From the NCBI GenBank assembly GCA_040219135.1, contig JAVJTA010000011.1:736796-800795 (forward strand): a stretch of 64,000 nucleotides of DNA, read 5' to 3'. Of this stretch, positions 53,501 to 61,914 are shown piece after piece. The position numbers and the translations under genes were made by a program. Origin of the DNA: UBA7803 sp040219135 (GTDB lineage: Bacteria > Pseudomonadota > Gammaproteobacteria > Pseudomonadales > Azotimanducaceae). The notes below the pieces were generated by a model that made no database searches, was not told the origin of the DNA, and saw only the letters and a program-made list of their open reading frames with translations. Every line of letters starts with the position of its first letter. Within the stretch, counting starts at the first letter, position 1.

Positions 53501-54085
53501 GTGGGAGCCGCGGCATTGCAGTCGACGAGTCAGGCAGAACCAACCGACGACGCCCTGATGCTGGCCTACGCCGCCGGTGATCAGGGCGCCTTCGCGCGGC
53601 TCTACGAGCGCTACCGCGGGCCCCTGTACCGCTACTTCCGTCGCCAGCTGTCGGCGGCCGAAGCGGACGACTGCTTTCAGACCCTGTGGCTCAAGGTCAT
53701 CGACCAGGCGCCCCGTTTCCGCCCCAGCGGCGCGTTCCAGGGATATCTGTTCACCGTGGCGCACAATCAGCTGATGGATCACTTCCGGCGCCGCGGCCGA
53801 CTCAGCGAGGTGAGCGCGGACGCGGACGAGTTCACCGACGACCTGGCGGACGGCAGCGCCGAGACGCCGCCGGACGCGCTGGCCCGGGAAGAGCTCCGGC
53901 AACGGCTGCTGACCCTGCTGGAGCGGCTGCCGTTTCACCAGCGCGAGGCCTGGGTGCTGAAGCAGGAGTCGGCGCTGACCATCGAGGAAATCGCCGGCGT
54001 CACACGAACCAGTATCGAAGGCGTGCGCAGCCGACTGCGCTACGCCACCGTAAAGCTCAAAGCAGGATTGGCCCGTCATGTCTGA
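53501..54085 (+). CDS. ECF sigma factor
   Basis: A 194-residue RNA polymerase sigma factor of the ECF type. Region 2 starts at DQGAFARLYERYRGPLYRYF and includes DDCFQTLWLKV; region 4 is LLERLPFHQREAWVLKQE then GVTRTSIEGVRSRLRYA. It lacks region 3 as expected. The GTG start at 53501 follows the VWA stop by five bases and its end overlaps the anti-sigma gene by eight bases. It probably transcribes its own operon. Confidence 0.9.
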   Translation: MGAAALQSTSQAEPTDDALMLAYAAGDQGAFARLYERYRGPLYRYFRRQLSAAEADDCFQTLWLKVIDQAPRFRPSGAFQGYLFTVAHNQLMDHFRRRGRLSEVSADADEFTDDLADGSAETPPDALAREELRQRLLTLLERLPFHQREAWVLKQESALTIEEIAGVTRTSIEGVRSRLRYATVKLKAGLARHV

Positions 54086-54860
54086 CTTCAATGAGTCCGA
54101 CTTCGATCAAGACGACGACCGGCGCCTCGGCGATCTCTATCGCCGCGCCGCCGATGACCAGCCGCCGGCGGAACTCGACCAGCGCATCCTTGCCGCGGCC
54201 GCTGCGGCCGGGCAGCGGCGCAGGTCGCGCTGGCTGCCCGGCCGCGGGCCCCTAGCCGGTCTCGCCACCGCGGCGGTGGTGGTGCTGGCGGTGACCCTGC
54301 TGCTGCGCCAGACCGAGCCGCCACTGCCCGCGGAGGCCTCCGGGCGGGAGCGCGCGGCACCGGCGGCCTCGCCGCTGCGCCAGGAAGCCCGGGTCGCCGA
54401 GCCCGCCGCCAATGCGCCGGCGGTCAGACCGGCGGCCGGACCGGCGGCCGCCGCCGACGAGGCCGAAGCCCGGCCGGAGCGCAAAGCGGCGCTCGCCGAT
54501 TCCCGCTCGAACGACACCGGCCGAACGGCGGCGGCGCCGCCGCGCCGGGAAATTCCGGCCAGCGCAAGCCAGGCGCCCGCGCAGGCAGAAGAAATCGAGA
54601 CGGTTGAAGCCCTGGCCGACGGGTCGGCGGCGCCTGGGCTGTCCGGCGGCGCCCTGGTCCGTCGCGCCGCGGCCTTTGCCGCACCAGACTGCGCCGAGAC
54701 GTTTCCGCTGCCCGACGGCGCGACGCTGCGAATCCACGACGGTGGCCTGGAAGTCAGCGTGAACGGCGAGCGCTGGGCGCTGCGCTGCGTCGACGGTGTC
54801 TGGCAGCGCGAAGCCGAACCGGTCCTGACTGAGAGCAGCAGGCCTCAGAGCAGCAGATAG
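54078..54860 (+). CDS. Putative anti-sigma factor with one membrane helix
   Basis: A 260-residue protein with a cytoplasmic N-terminus (about 1-55, containing PPAELDQRIL), one hydrophobic segment (about 58-80), and a long Ala/Pro/Arg-rich periplasmic part ending in a small beta-like domain with two Cys. Position just after, and overlapping, an ECF sigma gene makes an anti-sigma role likely; no ZAS zinc motif is seen. Its tail overlaps the convergent DMT transporter gene by 16 bases. Confidence 0.65.
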   Translation: MSDFNESDFDQDDDRRLGDLYRRAADDQPPAELDQRILAAAAAAGQRRRSRWLPGRGPLAGLATAAVVVLAVTLLLRQTEPPLPAEASGRERAAPAASPLRQEARVAEPAANAPAVRPAAGPAAAADEAEARPERKAALADSRSNDTGRTAAAPPRREIPASASQAPAQAEEIETVEALADGSAAPGLSGGALVRRAAAFAAPDCAETFPLPDGATLRIHDGGLEVSVNGERWALRCVDGVWQREAEPVLTESSRPQSSR

Positions 54861-55717
54861 ATGCCGAACACCAGCGCGGCGATGCCGGCCAGTTCCCGCG
54901 GTCGGATTCGCTCGCGAAACACCCAGCCGGAGGCGAGCAGGGCAAACAGCAGCTCCACCTGACCGAGGGCGCGAACCAGCGCAGCAGTCTGCAGGGTCAT
55001 GGCCGTGAACCAGCCCAGCGACGCCATGGCGCCGCACACACCGACCCAGATCCCCTGGCGCCAGCTCGCCACCACCCGGGTCAACTCGCCGGGCTCGGAG
55101 AGGCGCAGAAACAGCCCCATCAGCAGCGTCTGCAGGGTCAGCGCCACCGCCAGCGTCAGGCTCGCGCGCAGCAGCGCCGATCCCTCGGGCAGCGCCAGGG
55201 CTGCGCCGCGGAAGCCCACCGCGGCTACCGCCAGGCCGCTGCCGGCCAGCAGCCCGAGGACCAGACCCCGGGGGCTGCGCAGCGCGTCGCGCACCGACAC
55301 ACCGGACATGAGCAGGAGCACGCCCCCCAGGCTGACACCGACACCGACGGCGGCGAGCGCCGTGATCCGGTCGTCCAGCACCAGGAGGCCGATCACCGCG
55401 GTCTGCAGCGCCTCGGTCTTCGACAGCGCCGTCGACGTGGCGAAGCTGCGCAGGGTGAACGCCGACAGCAGGCAGGCCGAGGCGAACACCTGGCCGAGGC
55501 TGCCCGCCGCACAGAACATCCAGAAGCCGGCGTTGGGCGCCGGCAGCGGCTGGATCAGGGCCAGCGCCAGCAGGCCGATCCAGGCGAACGGCAGAGCGAA
55601 GCAGAACCGTACATAGGCGGCGCCGTTGACCGACAGCGCGCCGGTGAGGCGTTTCTGCAGAACCGAACGCAGGTTCTGCATGAAAGCAGCGCCGACGGTG
55701 AGCGGAATCCACAGCAC
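54845..55717 (-). CDS. DMT superfamily transporter (EamA family)
   Basis: A 290-residue exporter with ten hydrophobic segments in two EamA repeats. GSLGQVFASACLLSAFTLRS and LGQVELLFALLASGWVFRER resemble conserved loops. The substrate is unknown; relatives export amino acids or metabolites. The start is GTG. Its 3' end overlaps the convergent anti-sigma gene. Confidence 0.87.
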   Translation of the reverse strand: MLWIPLTVGAAFMQNLRSVLQKRLTGALSVNGAAYVRFCFALPFAWIGLLALALIQPLPAPNAGFWMFCAAGSLGQVFASACLLSAFTLRSFATSTALSKTEALQTAVIGLLVLDDRITALAAVGVGVSLGGVLLLMSGVSVRDALRSPRGLVLGLLAGSGLAVAAVGFRGAALALPEGSALLRASLTLAVALTLQTLLMGLFLRLSEPGELTRVVASWRQGIWVGVCGAMASLGWFTAMTLQTAALVRALGQVELLFALLASGWVFRERIRPRELAGIAALVFGIYLLL

Positions 55718-55745
55718 GATCAGGTGCCCCGGGCGCCGGCGCGAC

Positions 55746-57107
55746 TCATCGACCCGCGAGCTGCCACACCCGGGATTCCTGACGCGACAACCAGGCGTAC
55801 CGCGCAGTCAACACCACCGCGGCTACGCACAATCCGGCGGACAACCCCACCCAGAATCCGCGCACGCCACTGAACGCCGGCCAATCGATCCAGCCGAAAC
55901 CCAGCACCACGCCCACCGGCAGTCCGACGGTCCAGTAGGCGACCAGCGCAATCAGCATCGGCATGCGGGTGTCCTTGAAGCCGCGCAGAGCGCCGAGCGC
56001 GGTCACCTGGGTATCGTCGACGAACTGGTAGACGGCGACGAACACCATCAGCTGCACGGCCACGGCGAGCACCGCGGGATCGTTGCTGTAGAGGCCGACG
56101 ATCGGGCCGCGGAACAGGAACAGCAGAGTCGCCGCCACGAGGGCGAAGGCGAGGGACATCGCGAGTGCGATCCAGCCGCTGCGCCGGGCCCCGGCGAGGT
56201 CGCCGGCGCCGGTGTTGAAGCCGACCCGGATCGCCACCGCCATCCCCAGCGCCATGGGAATCATGAACGCCAGACCGCCGACGCTGGTGGCGATCTGATG
56301 GGCCGCAACGGCGTCCACGCCGAGCCGGCCGACCAGCAGGGTGACGATGGAGAACATGGAAAACTCGAGGAACGTGGTGAGCCCGATGGGACCACCGAGC
56401 TTCACCAGGCGCAGTATCTGCCGGAAGTCGGGCCAGGACGCCCGGGCGAACAACCCGGTGGTGCGCATCCGTGAGCGCATCACCACCACGGCGAGCACCG
56501 CAAACTCGAGCCACATCACCAGCGCGCTGGACCAGCCGCAGCCCACCCCGCCCATGGCGGGCACGCCGCCGCCGCCGTGAATGAACAGATAGTTCAGCGG
56601 GATCTTCAGCAGCAGGCCGACGAAGGCGACGATCATCGCCGGCAGCGTCCACGACGAACCTTCGCACAGGTAACGAAGCGCAAAGTAGCCGAGCAGCGGC
56701 AGCGTGCCCCAGGACAGCGCCTGCAGGTAAGCCGAAGCGATGGGTACCGCCAGCGGGTCGACGCCGATGAAGCGGTACAGCGCTTCGGCGTTGCGGTAAC
56801 CGACGATCAGCACCACGCCGCCAATCAGGGCGATCCAGCCGGCCTGGCGCACCACCTCGCCCGATTCGGCGTGACGGCCGCCGCCGTGGAGCTGCGAGAC
56901 GGCCGGGACCACGGCCATGATCACGCCGGCGAGCAGCATCACCGTGGGCCAGAAGACATTGCCCCCGAGCGCCACTCCGGCGAGGTCGGCGGCCCCGTAG
57001 CGGCCGGCCATGATGGTGTCCGCAACCCCCATGCCCATCTGCGACAACTGGGTGAGCACGATGGGCATGGCCAGGCGCAGAAGGTGCCCGAGCTCGGCGC
57101 GAACCAC
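55746..57107 (-). CDS. MATE family efflux transporter (NorM-like)
   Basis: A 453-residue multidrug/toxic-compound exporter with twelve hydrophobic helices. It opens with LRLAMPIVLTQLSQMGMGVA and the MATE signature DTIMAGRYGAADLAGVALG. The open frame reaches 57200, but I chose the GTG at 57107 because it has GGAG just upstream and begins the homology. A Fur-box-like site then lies 47 bases upstream, pointing to iron control. Confidence 0.85.
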   Translation of the reverse strand: MVRAELGHLLRLAMPIVLTQLSQMGMGVADTIMAGRYGAADLAGVALGGNVFWPTVMLLAGVIMAVVPAVSQLHGGGRHAESGEVVRQAGWIALIGGVVLIVGYRNAEALYRFIGVDPLAVPIASAYLQALSWGTLPLLGYFALRYLCEGSSWTLPAMIVAFVGLLLKIPLNYLFIHGGGGVPAMGGVGCGWSSALVMWLEFAVLAVVVMRSRMRTTGLFARASWPDFRQILRLVKLGGPIGLTTFLEFSMFSIVTLLVGRLGVDAVAAHQIATSVGGLAFMIPMALGMAVAIRVGFNTGAGDLAGARRSGWIALAMSLAFALVAATLLFLFRGPIVGLYSNDPAVLAVAVQLMVFVAVYQFVDDTQVTALGALRGFKDTRMPMLIALVAYWTVGLPVGVVLGFGWIDWPAFSGVRGFWVGLSAGLCVAAVVLTARYAWLSRQESRVWQLAGR

Positions 57108-57153
57108 CCCCTTCTCCAAGCCGACCAGAAGAGCGCGGATTGTACACGCCGGA

Positions 57154-57168
57154 TGAGAATGATTTTCA
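57154..57168. promoter_or_regulatory. Fur box-like site TGAGAATGATTTTCA
   Basis: It matches the 7-1-7 Fur palindrome TGATAATNATTATCA at 12 of 14 fixed positions. It lies about 47 bases before the MATE start and about 180 before the rubrerythrin start, in a short AT-rich island. Repression of the MATE gene by iron-loaded Fur is the simplest reading. Confidence 0.6.
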
Positions 57169-57348
57169 TATACAGGAATTGGGATTCCAAGCTCTGCCAT
57201 AGCCAGCCTCTATCGTGGCGATAGCATCTTTCAAATGGCCAACCCCCTCACACCTCGTATACTCGGTGTTCATTCCGCGCTTGCGCCCGCCCATCCGGGC
57301 GCCAACGCTTTGAGCGAGACTCACTCAACCCAAGATCGAGGTCTAGTC

Positions 57349-57765
57349 ATGGAACTGAAGGACAGCAAGACACTGCAGAATCTCAAGGACGCGTTTGCCG
57401 GTGAGTCCCAGGCCAACCGTCGCTACCTGTACTTCGCCTCCAAGGCCGACGTGGAAGGCGAGAACGACGTGGCCGCTGTGTTCCGCTCCACCGCCGAAGG
57501 TGAAACCGGTCACGCCCACGGGCACCTGGAGTACATCGAAGTTGTCGGCGATCCGGCGACCGGCCTGCCCATCGGCAGCACCGAAGCCAACCTCAAAGCG
57601 GCTATCGCCGGTGAGACCCATGAGTACACCGACATGTACCCGGGAATGGCGAAGATGGCCCGCGACGAAGGCTTCGACGAGATCGCGGACTGGTTCGAAA
57701 CGCTGGCGAAGGCCGAGCGATCCCACGCCAACCGCTTTCAGAAAGCCCTGGACGCCATGGCCTGA
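57349..57765 (+). CDS. Rubrerythrin-type ferritin-like protein (erythrin domain only)
   Basis: A 138-residue four-helix di-iron protein. Iron-binding ExxH pairs are seen as ETGH and ERSH, with partner Glu in GESQANRR and GETHEYTDMY. The C-terminal rubredoxin domain of full rubrerythrin is absent. It would reduce hydrogen peroxide, taking electrons from another protein. The ATG at 57349 has GAGG upstream and starts the homology. A Rho-independent terminator-like hairpin follows the gene at 57809-57838. Confidence 0.92.
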   Translation: MELKDSKTLQNLKDAFAGESQANRRYLYFASKADVEGENDVAAVFRSTAEGETGHAHGHLEYIEVVGDPATGLPIGSTEANLKAAIAGETHEYTDMYPGMAKMARDEGFDEIADWFETLAKAERSHANRFQKALDAMA

Positions 57766-57773
57766 GACGGACC

Positions 57774-57787
57774 GGCGAGCGCTCGCC
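57774..57787. repeat. Perfect 14-bp palindrome GGCGAGCGCTCGCC
   Basis: Short perfect palindrome just after the rubrerythrin stop, followed by a partial second copy (GGGCGCTCGCC). It is probably part of the transcript end. Confidence 0.6.
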
Positions 57788-57808
57788 GGGCGCTCGCCAG
57801 CCGCTTTT

Positions 57809-57838
57809 CGAAAAGGGGTCCTGTGGGGCCCCTTTTCG
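57809..57838 (+). terminator. Terminator-like hairpin after the rubrerythrin gene
   Basis: Ten perfect base pairs, CGAAAAGGGG with CCCCTTTTCG, around a ten-base loop. The T-run lies inside the stem rather than after it, so termination may be partial and allow reading into the Fe-S protein gene. Confidence 0.6.
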
Positions 57839-57893
57839 CCTCTGAAACTGTCGCCTCTGAACCAACAGAAACCGCACGGGACCCCGACCAACC

Positions 57894-59222
57894 ATGGCTA
57901 AAGAAGGCAGCCTACAAGCCCCGGAACGTGAACCGCTGGACTGGCAGAGCGACGCCTTCTACGAGAAAGAGTCGCTTTACGGCGAACTGGAACGGGTCTT
58001 CGATATCTGCCATGGCTGCCGTCGCTGCGTGAGTCTGTGCGACTCGTTTCCGACCCTGTTCGATCTCGTCGACGAGTCGGTGACCCTGGAAGTGGACGGG
58101 GTCAACAAGGACGACTACATGAAGGTGGTCGACCAGTGCTATCTGTGCGACCTCTGTGCGGAAACCAAGTGTCCCTATCTGCCGCCGCACGAGTGGGCCG
58201 TGGACTTTCCCCACCTGATGCTGCGCGCCAAGGCCTACAAGTTCCGCAACAAGGACACCAAATGGCGCGACCGGCTGATCACCAGCCTGGACCCGCTGTT
58301 CGACACCCTGAGCACGCCGGGCATCGCCCAGGCCGCAAACGCCGCGGTGAACAACAGAATGCTGCGCCGCGCGGCCGACAGACTGCTGGGCATTCACGCC
58401 GACGCGCCGATTCCGCACATCGAACCCCGGGCCCTCGTCCGACGGCTCGCCGATCACTCCCCGGCAGGCGCGGAGCCGAAGCCGGGCACCCGCACCACGG
58501 GCAAGGTGGCCATCTACGTGACCTGCTACGGCGACCACAACGAGCCGCAGGTGGTGGAGGACCTGATCGCCGTACTGAATCACAACGGCGTCGCGGTGAA
58601 GATCCTCAAGGACGCGAAATGCTGCGGCATGCCGAAACTCGAACTCGGCGACCTGAAAAAGGTCGAAGCCCTGAAGGACGCCAACCTGCCGACCTTCCTG
58701 CAGGCTATTGCCGAGGGCTACGACATCATCGCCCCGATCCCTTCCTGCGTGCTGATGTACAAGCAGGAAGTGCCGTTGATGTTTCCGAACGATGCGGACG
58801 TCGCGCAGGTGAAAGCTGCCTTCTTCGACCCGTTCGAGTATCTGATGCTGCGGCACAAGGACGGACTGATCGACACCAACTTCGCACGCGGCCTGGGCAA
58901 GGTGGCCTACCACGTCGCCTGCCACCAGCGCGTGCAGAACATCGGCATGAAGACGCGCGACTTCCTGAAGCTGATCCCCGACACGGAAGTCACCCACATC
59001 GACCGCTGTTCAGGACACGACGGAACTTACGCGATCAAGAGTGAAACCTACGCCAAGGCGATGAAGATCGCCCGCCCGGTGGTCAATCGGGTGAAGCAGG
59101 CCGAGCCCGATACCTTCGGCTCGGACTGCCCGATGGCGGGCCGCCTGATCGCCCACGGCATGGAGGGAACTGGAGAGGCGGAACACCCGATCACCATGGT
59201 CCGCAAAGCCTACGGAGTCTAA
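57894..59222 (+). CDS. Fe-S oxidoreductase, GlpC/heterodisulfide reductase-like
   Basis: A 442-residue protein with two [4Fe-4S] ferredoxin-type motifs (CHGCRRCVSLC and CYLCDLCAETKCPY) and two CCG domains (CCGMPKLELGD and, altered, CSGHDGTYAIK). The layout is like GlpC and HdrB-type electron-transfer subunits. In this conserved cluster it is a candidate electron donor to the rubrerythrin-like protein. It ends three bases before the DUF3501 gene. Confidence 0.9.
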   Translation: MAKEGSLQAPEREPLDWQSDAFYEKESLYGELERVFDICHGCRRCVSLCDSFPTLFDLVDESVTLEVDGVNKDDYMKVVDQCYLCDLCAETKCPYLPPHEWAVDFPHLMLRAKAYKFRNKDTKWRDRLITSLDPLFDTLSTPGIAQAANAAVNNRMLRRAADRLLGIHADAPIPHIEPRALVRRLADHSPAGAEPKPGTRTTGKVAIYVTCYGDHNEPQVVEDLIAVLNHNGVAVKILKDAKCCGMPKLELGDLKKVEALKDANLPTFLQAIAEGYDIIAPIPSCVLMYKQEVPLMFPNDADVAQVKAAFFDPFEYLMLRHKDGLIDTNFARGLGKVAYHVACHQRVQNIGMKTRDFLKLIPDTEVTHIDRCSGHDGTYAIKSETYAKAMKIARPVVNRVKQAEPDTFGSDCPMAGRLIAHGMEGTGEAEHPITMVRKAYGV

Positions 59223-59224
59223 TC

Positions 59225-59806
59225 ATGCAGAAACTGAATCGTTCCAACCTCTGGAGCCTGGAAGAGTACGCGCAGAAGCGCGAAGCCTTCCGCGCTGAGG
59301 TCATCGAGCACAAGAAGCCGCGGCGGGTGGCTCTCACCGCCAACGCCACCATGTACTTCGAGGACTTCCTGACCCTGAAGTACCAGGTGCAGGAGATGCT
59401 CCGGGTCGAACGGCTGTTCGAGCCCGAAGAGATCGAAGAGGAGCTGGCCGCCTACAACCCGCTGATCCCGGATGGCAGCAACTGGAAGGGCACCTTCATG
59501 TTCGAGTACCCGGACGTGGAGCAGCGTCGCAAGGCGCTCGCCCGCATGGCCGGCATCGAACATCGCATCTGGGTTCAGGTTGCCGGCCAGGAACGCGTGT
59601 TCGCCATCGCCAACGAGGACCTCGAACGCTCGACCGAGGACAAAACCTCGGCCGTGCACTTCCTGCGTTTCGAACTCGACCCGGACAGCGTCAAGGCCGC
59701 GAAGGCCGGCGCCGACATCAAGATGGGCATCGACCACGAGGAAATGAACTGCGAGGCCACACTCCCGGACGCGTCGCGCCGCAGCCTGGTCGGCGACCTG
59801 GCCTGA
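59225..59806 (+). CDS. DUF3501 family protein
   Basis: A 193-residue cytoplasmic protein with the DUF3501 pattern: KLNRSNLWSLEEYAQKREAF, the central VQEMLRVERLFEPEEIEEEL, and FMFEYPDVEQRRKALARMAG. The family has no known function and is found after rubrerythrin and Fe-S genes, as here. No Cys cluster or catalytic motif is visible. It converges with oxyR, with 20 bases between the stops. Confidence 0.88.
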   Translation: MQKLNRSNLWSLEEYAQKREAFRAEVIEHKKPRRVALTANATMYFEDFLTLKYQVQEMLRVERLFEPEEIEEELAAYNPLIPDGSNWKGTFMFEYPDVEQRRKALARMAGIEHRIWVQVAGQERVFAIANEDLERSTEDKTSAVHFLRFELDPDSVKAAKAGADIKMGIDHEEMNCEATLPDASRRSLVGDLA

Positions 59807-59825
59807 AGAGGCCGGGCCTGCGGCT

Positions 59826-60737
59826 TCAGGCCGACGCTGAGCTACGGTGCGTCATGACCCGGGTCATGGCCCGGGCGAGCACCTCGGCCAGCTCCCGCAG
59901 CAGGTCCGAACGGGTCGACGTCGAACGCCAGCACAGGCCGATGTCCCGATGCGGATCATCGCCCTTGAACGGCAGGTAGCGCACGGGCCCCGATCGCGAC
60001 GTGATGGCCAGCTCGGGCATCAGCGTGATACCGACGTTGGCCGCCACCATCTGCCGCAGCGTCTCGATGCTGGTGGCCCGGAAGTTGGTATTCTCCACCG
60101 CGTTGTGCGCATGGCAGATGTCCAGCGCCTGGTCGCGCAGGCAGTGACCGTCTTCCAGCAGCAGCACCTGCTCGTCATCGAGATCGCTGAGCCTCACTGA
60201 TCTCTGCGCGGCCTTGGGATGGCTGCGGGAGGCGGCGAAGAAGAACGGCTCGCTGTACAGCTTTACCTGCTGCAGGTTGTCCTCGTCAGCCGGCAGCGCC
60301 AGGATCACCGCGTCCAGATCGCCCTCTCTGACCATTCGCAACAGCACGGCGGTCTGTGCTTCGGTGAGCTGAATGCGCAGCTTGGGGAACGCCTTCTTGA
60401 TGGGACCGAGGATCTTCGGCAGCAGGTAGGGCGCCACCGTGGGAATGATGCCGAGCCGGAAATCGCCCCCGAACGGATCCTTGTGCTCCTCGGCGATGTG
60501 CACCATCTGGTTCACCTCGCGCAGCACCCGCTGGGCCTGTCGAACGATTCGCTCACCCACCGGAGTGAGCATCACCTGGCGGTTGCTGCGCTCGATCAGG
60601 GTCACGCCGAGTTCCTCTTCGAGCTTCTTGATCTGGGTGGACAGCGTCGGCTGGCTGACGAAGCAGGACTCGGCCGCGCGGCCGAAGTGACGATGCTCGG
60701 CAACGGCCACCAGATACTTCAGGTCGCGCAGGTTCAC
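59826..60737 (-). CDS. oxyR: Hydrogen-peroxide sensor OxyR
   Basis: A 303-residue LysR-type regulator. The N-terminal helix-turn-helix is AVAEHRHFGRAAESCFVSQP. The redox cysteines are C199 and C208 (GHCLRDQALDIC), the same positions as in E. coli OxyR, so disulfide activation by peroxide is expected. The GTG start at 60737 overlaps the alcohol dehydrogenase stop. It lies opposite the peroxide-defence operon at 57349-59806. Confidence 0.95.
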   Translation of the reverse strand: MNLRDLKYLVAVAEHRHFGRAAESCFVSQPTLSTQIKKLEEELGVTLIERSNRQVMLTPVGERIVRQAQRVLREVNQMVHIAEEHKDPFGGDFRLGIIPTVAPYLLPKILGPIKKAFPKLRIQLTEAQTAVLLRMVREGDLDAVILALPADEDNLQQVKLYSEPFFFAASRSHPKAAQRSVRLSDLDDEQVLLLEDGHCLRDQALDICHAHNAVENTNFRATSIETLRQMVAANVGITLMPELAITSRSGPVRYLPFKGDDPHRDIGLCWRSTSTRSDLLRELAEVLARAMTRVMTHRSSASA

Positions 60738-61828
60738 GGCCGCGCGGGCTCCACCAGGATCTTCGCGTGCTTCTCCGGGTTCTTCAGTTCCGCGAACGCG
60801 GCGGCGACACCGGCGATGTCTACGCGTCCGGTAATCAGCGGCGCCACCGGCAGCGTGCCCTCGGCAATGTGGTGCAGCGTGGTCGCGAACTCGTCGGCCG
60901 TGTAGGCGAGCACGAACTGCAGATTGAGCTCCTTGGTGATCGCGAGCAGCGGGCGTACCACGTCCTGCTGCATGCACACCCCGACGATCACCACCCGGCA
61001 GCCGCGGCTGGCGCCGGCCATCATCTGATCGAGCACGCCGGGCACGCCGACGCATTCGAAGAACACGCCCGGCGGCAGCAGCCGCTCGCCGCTGAGCGGA
61101 TTCACCTCGGTGAGGCGGCCCTGGCGGCTCTCGCGCGCTGCCTCCTCCCAGGAGGTGTAGGGGGAGTGCACGGCGGGATCGATGACGATGTCGGCGCCCA
61201 GCGTCTCCGCCAGCCGACGGCGCGCCGGTGAGAAGTCGGCGGCGACCACCGGCCCCGCACCGGCATGCTTGAGGGCGGCGATCACCGCAAGCCCTACGGG
61301 CCCGCAGCCGATCACCAGCGGCACGTCGACCGGGCTCAGTCGCGCCATGGCGACCGCGTGCCAGCCTACCGCCATTGGCTCGGTGAGCGCCGCGTGCTCC
61401 GTCGCCAGGCCGTTCGGTACCGGCAGCAGCAGGCTTTCCGTGAGCACCATGCGCTCGGCGTAGCCGCCCGGAACGTCGTGGGAAAATCCGACCGCCGACG
61501 ACTGCCCGTCGCGGATCAGGGTCGGCACGGAACATACCCGGGTGCCGATGGGAAGGCGCCCGGTCGTTCCGGGATCTGCCGGTCCGTAGTCGAGGATCTC
61601 AGCGCAGAATTCGTGGCCCATCACCAGGTCACGTCCCGCTTCCATGCCCTGAAAGCCGCCGGCTTCCCGGGTGGCGGCGATGAACTGATCGGTGTGCTCG
61701 AGCAGGTGAAGATCGGAGCCGCAGATGCCGCAGGCGAGGGTTGCCACCAGCACCTCGCCCTGCTGCGGCGACGGCTCCGCAAGCTCCTGCTCCGATAGGG
61801 CACCTCGTCGCATCACCGCCGCGCGCAT
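60734..61828 (-). CDS. Zinc-type alcohol dehydrogenase (MDR family)
   Basis: A 364-residue medium-chain dehydrogenase. The catalytic zinc ligands appear as CGICGSDLHL (Cys about 36), GHEFCAEI (His-Glu), and a later Asp/Cys; the nucleotide motif is GCGPVGLAV. The structural zinc Cys lobe is not obvious. It would oxidise a secondary alcohol or diol with NAD(P)+. The ATG at 61828 is backed by GGAGG; it is the first gene of the adh-oxyR pair. Confidence 0.85.
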   Translation of the reverse strand: MRAAVMRRGALSEQELAEPSPQQGEVLVATLACGICGSDLHLLEHTDQFIAATREAGGFQGMEAGRDLVMGHEFCAEILDYGPADPGTTGRLPIGTRVCSVPTLIRDGQSSAVGFSHDVPGGYAERMVLTESLLLPVPNGLATEHAALTEPMAVGWHAVAMARLSPVDVPLVIGCGPVGLAVIAALKHAGAGPVVAADFSPARRRLAETLGADIVIDPAVHSPYTSWEEAARESRQGRLTEVNPLSGERLLPPGVFFECVGVPGVLDQMMAGASRGCRVVIVGVCMQQDVVRPLLAITKELNLQFVLAYTADEFATTLHHIAEGTLPVAPLITGRVDIAGVAAAFAELKNPEKHAKILVEPARP

Positions 61829-61914
61829 CTGACCTCCTCCGGGACGACTGCCGAATCGACAGCGGCCTATGGTACTTTGGGCCGACATCCCGAAACCACC
61901 ACCGCGGATCCTCC

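Noticed and set aside
57108..57200. Upstream start for the MATE gene
   Set aside because: It would put the Fur-box-like site inside the coding region and adds residues without homology; the GTG at 57107 has a ribosome site.
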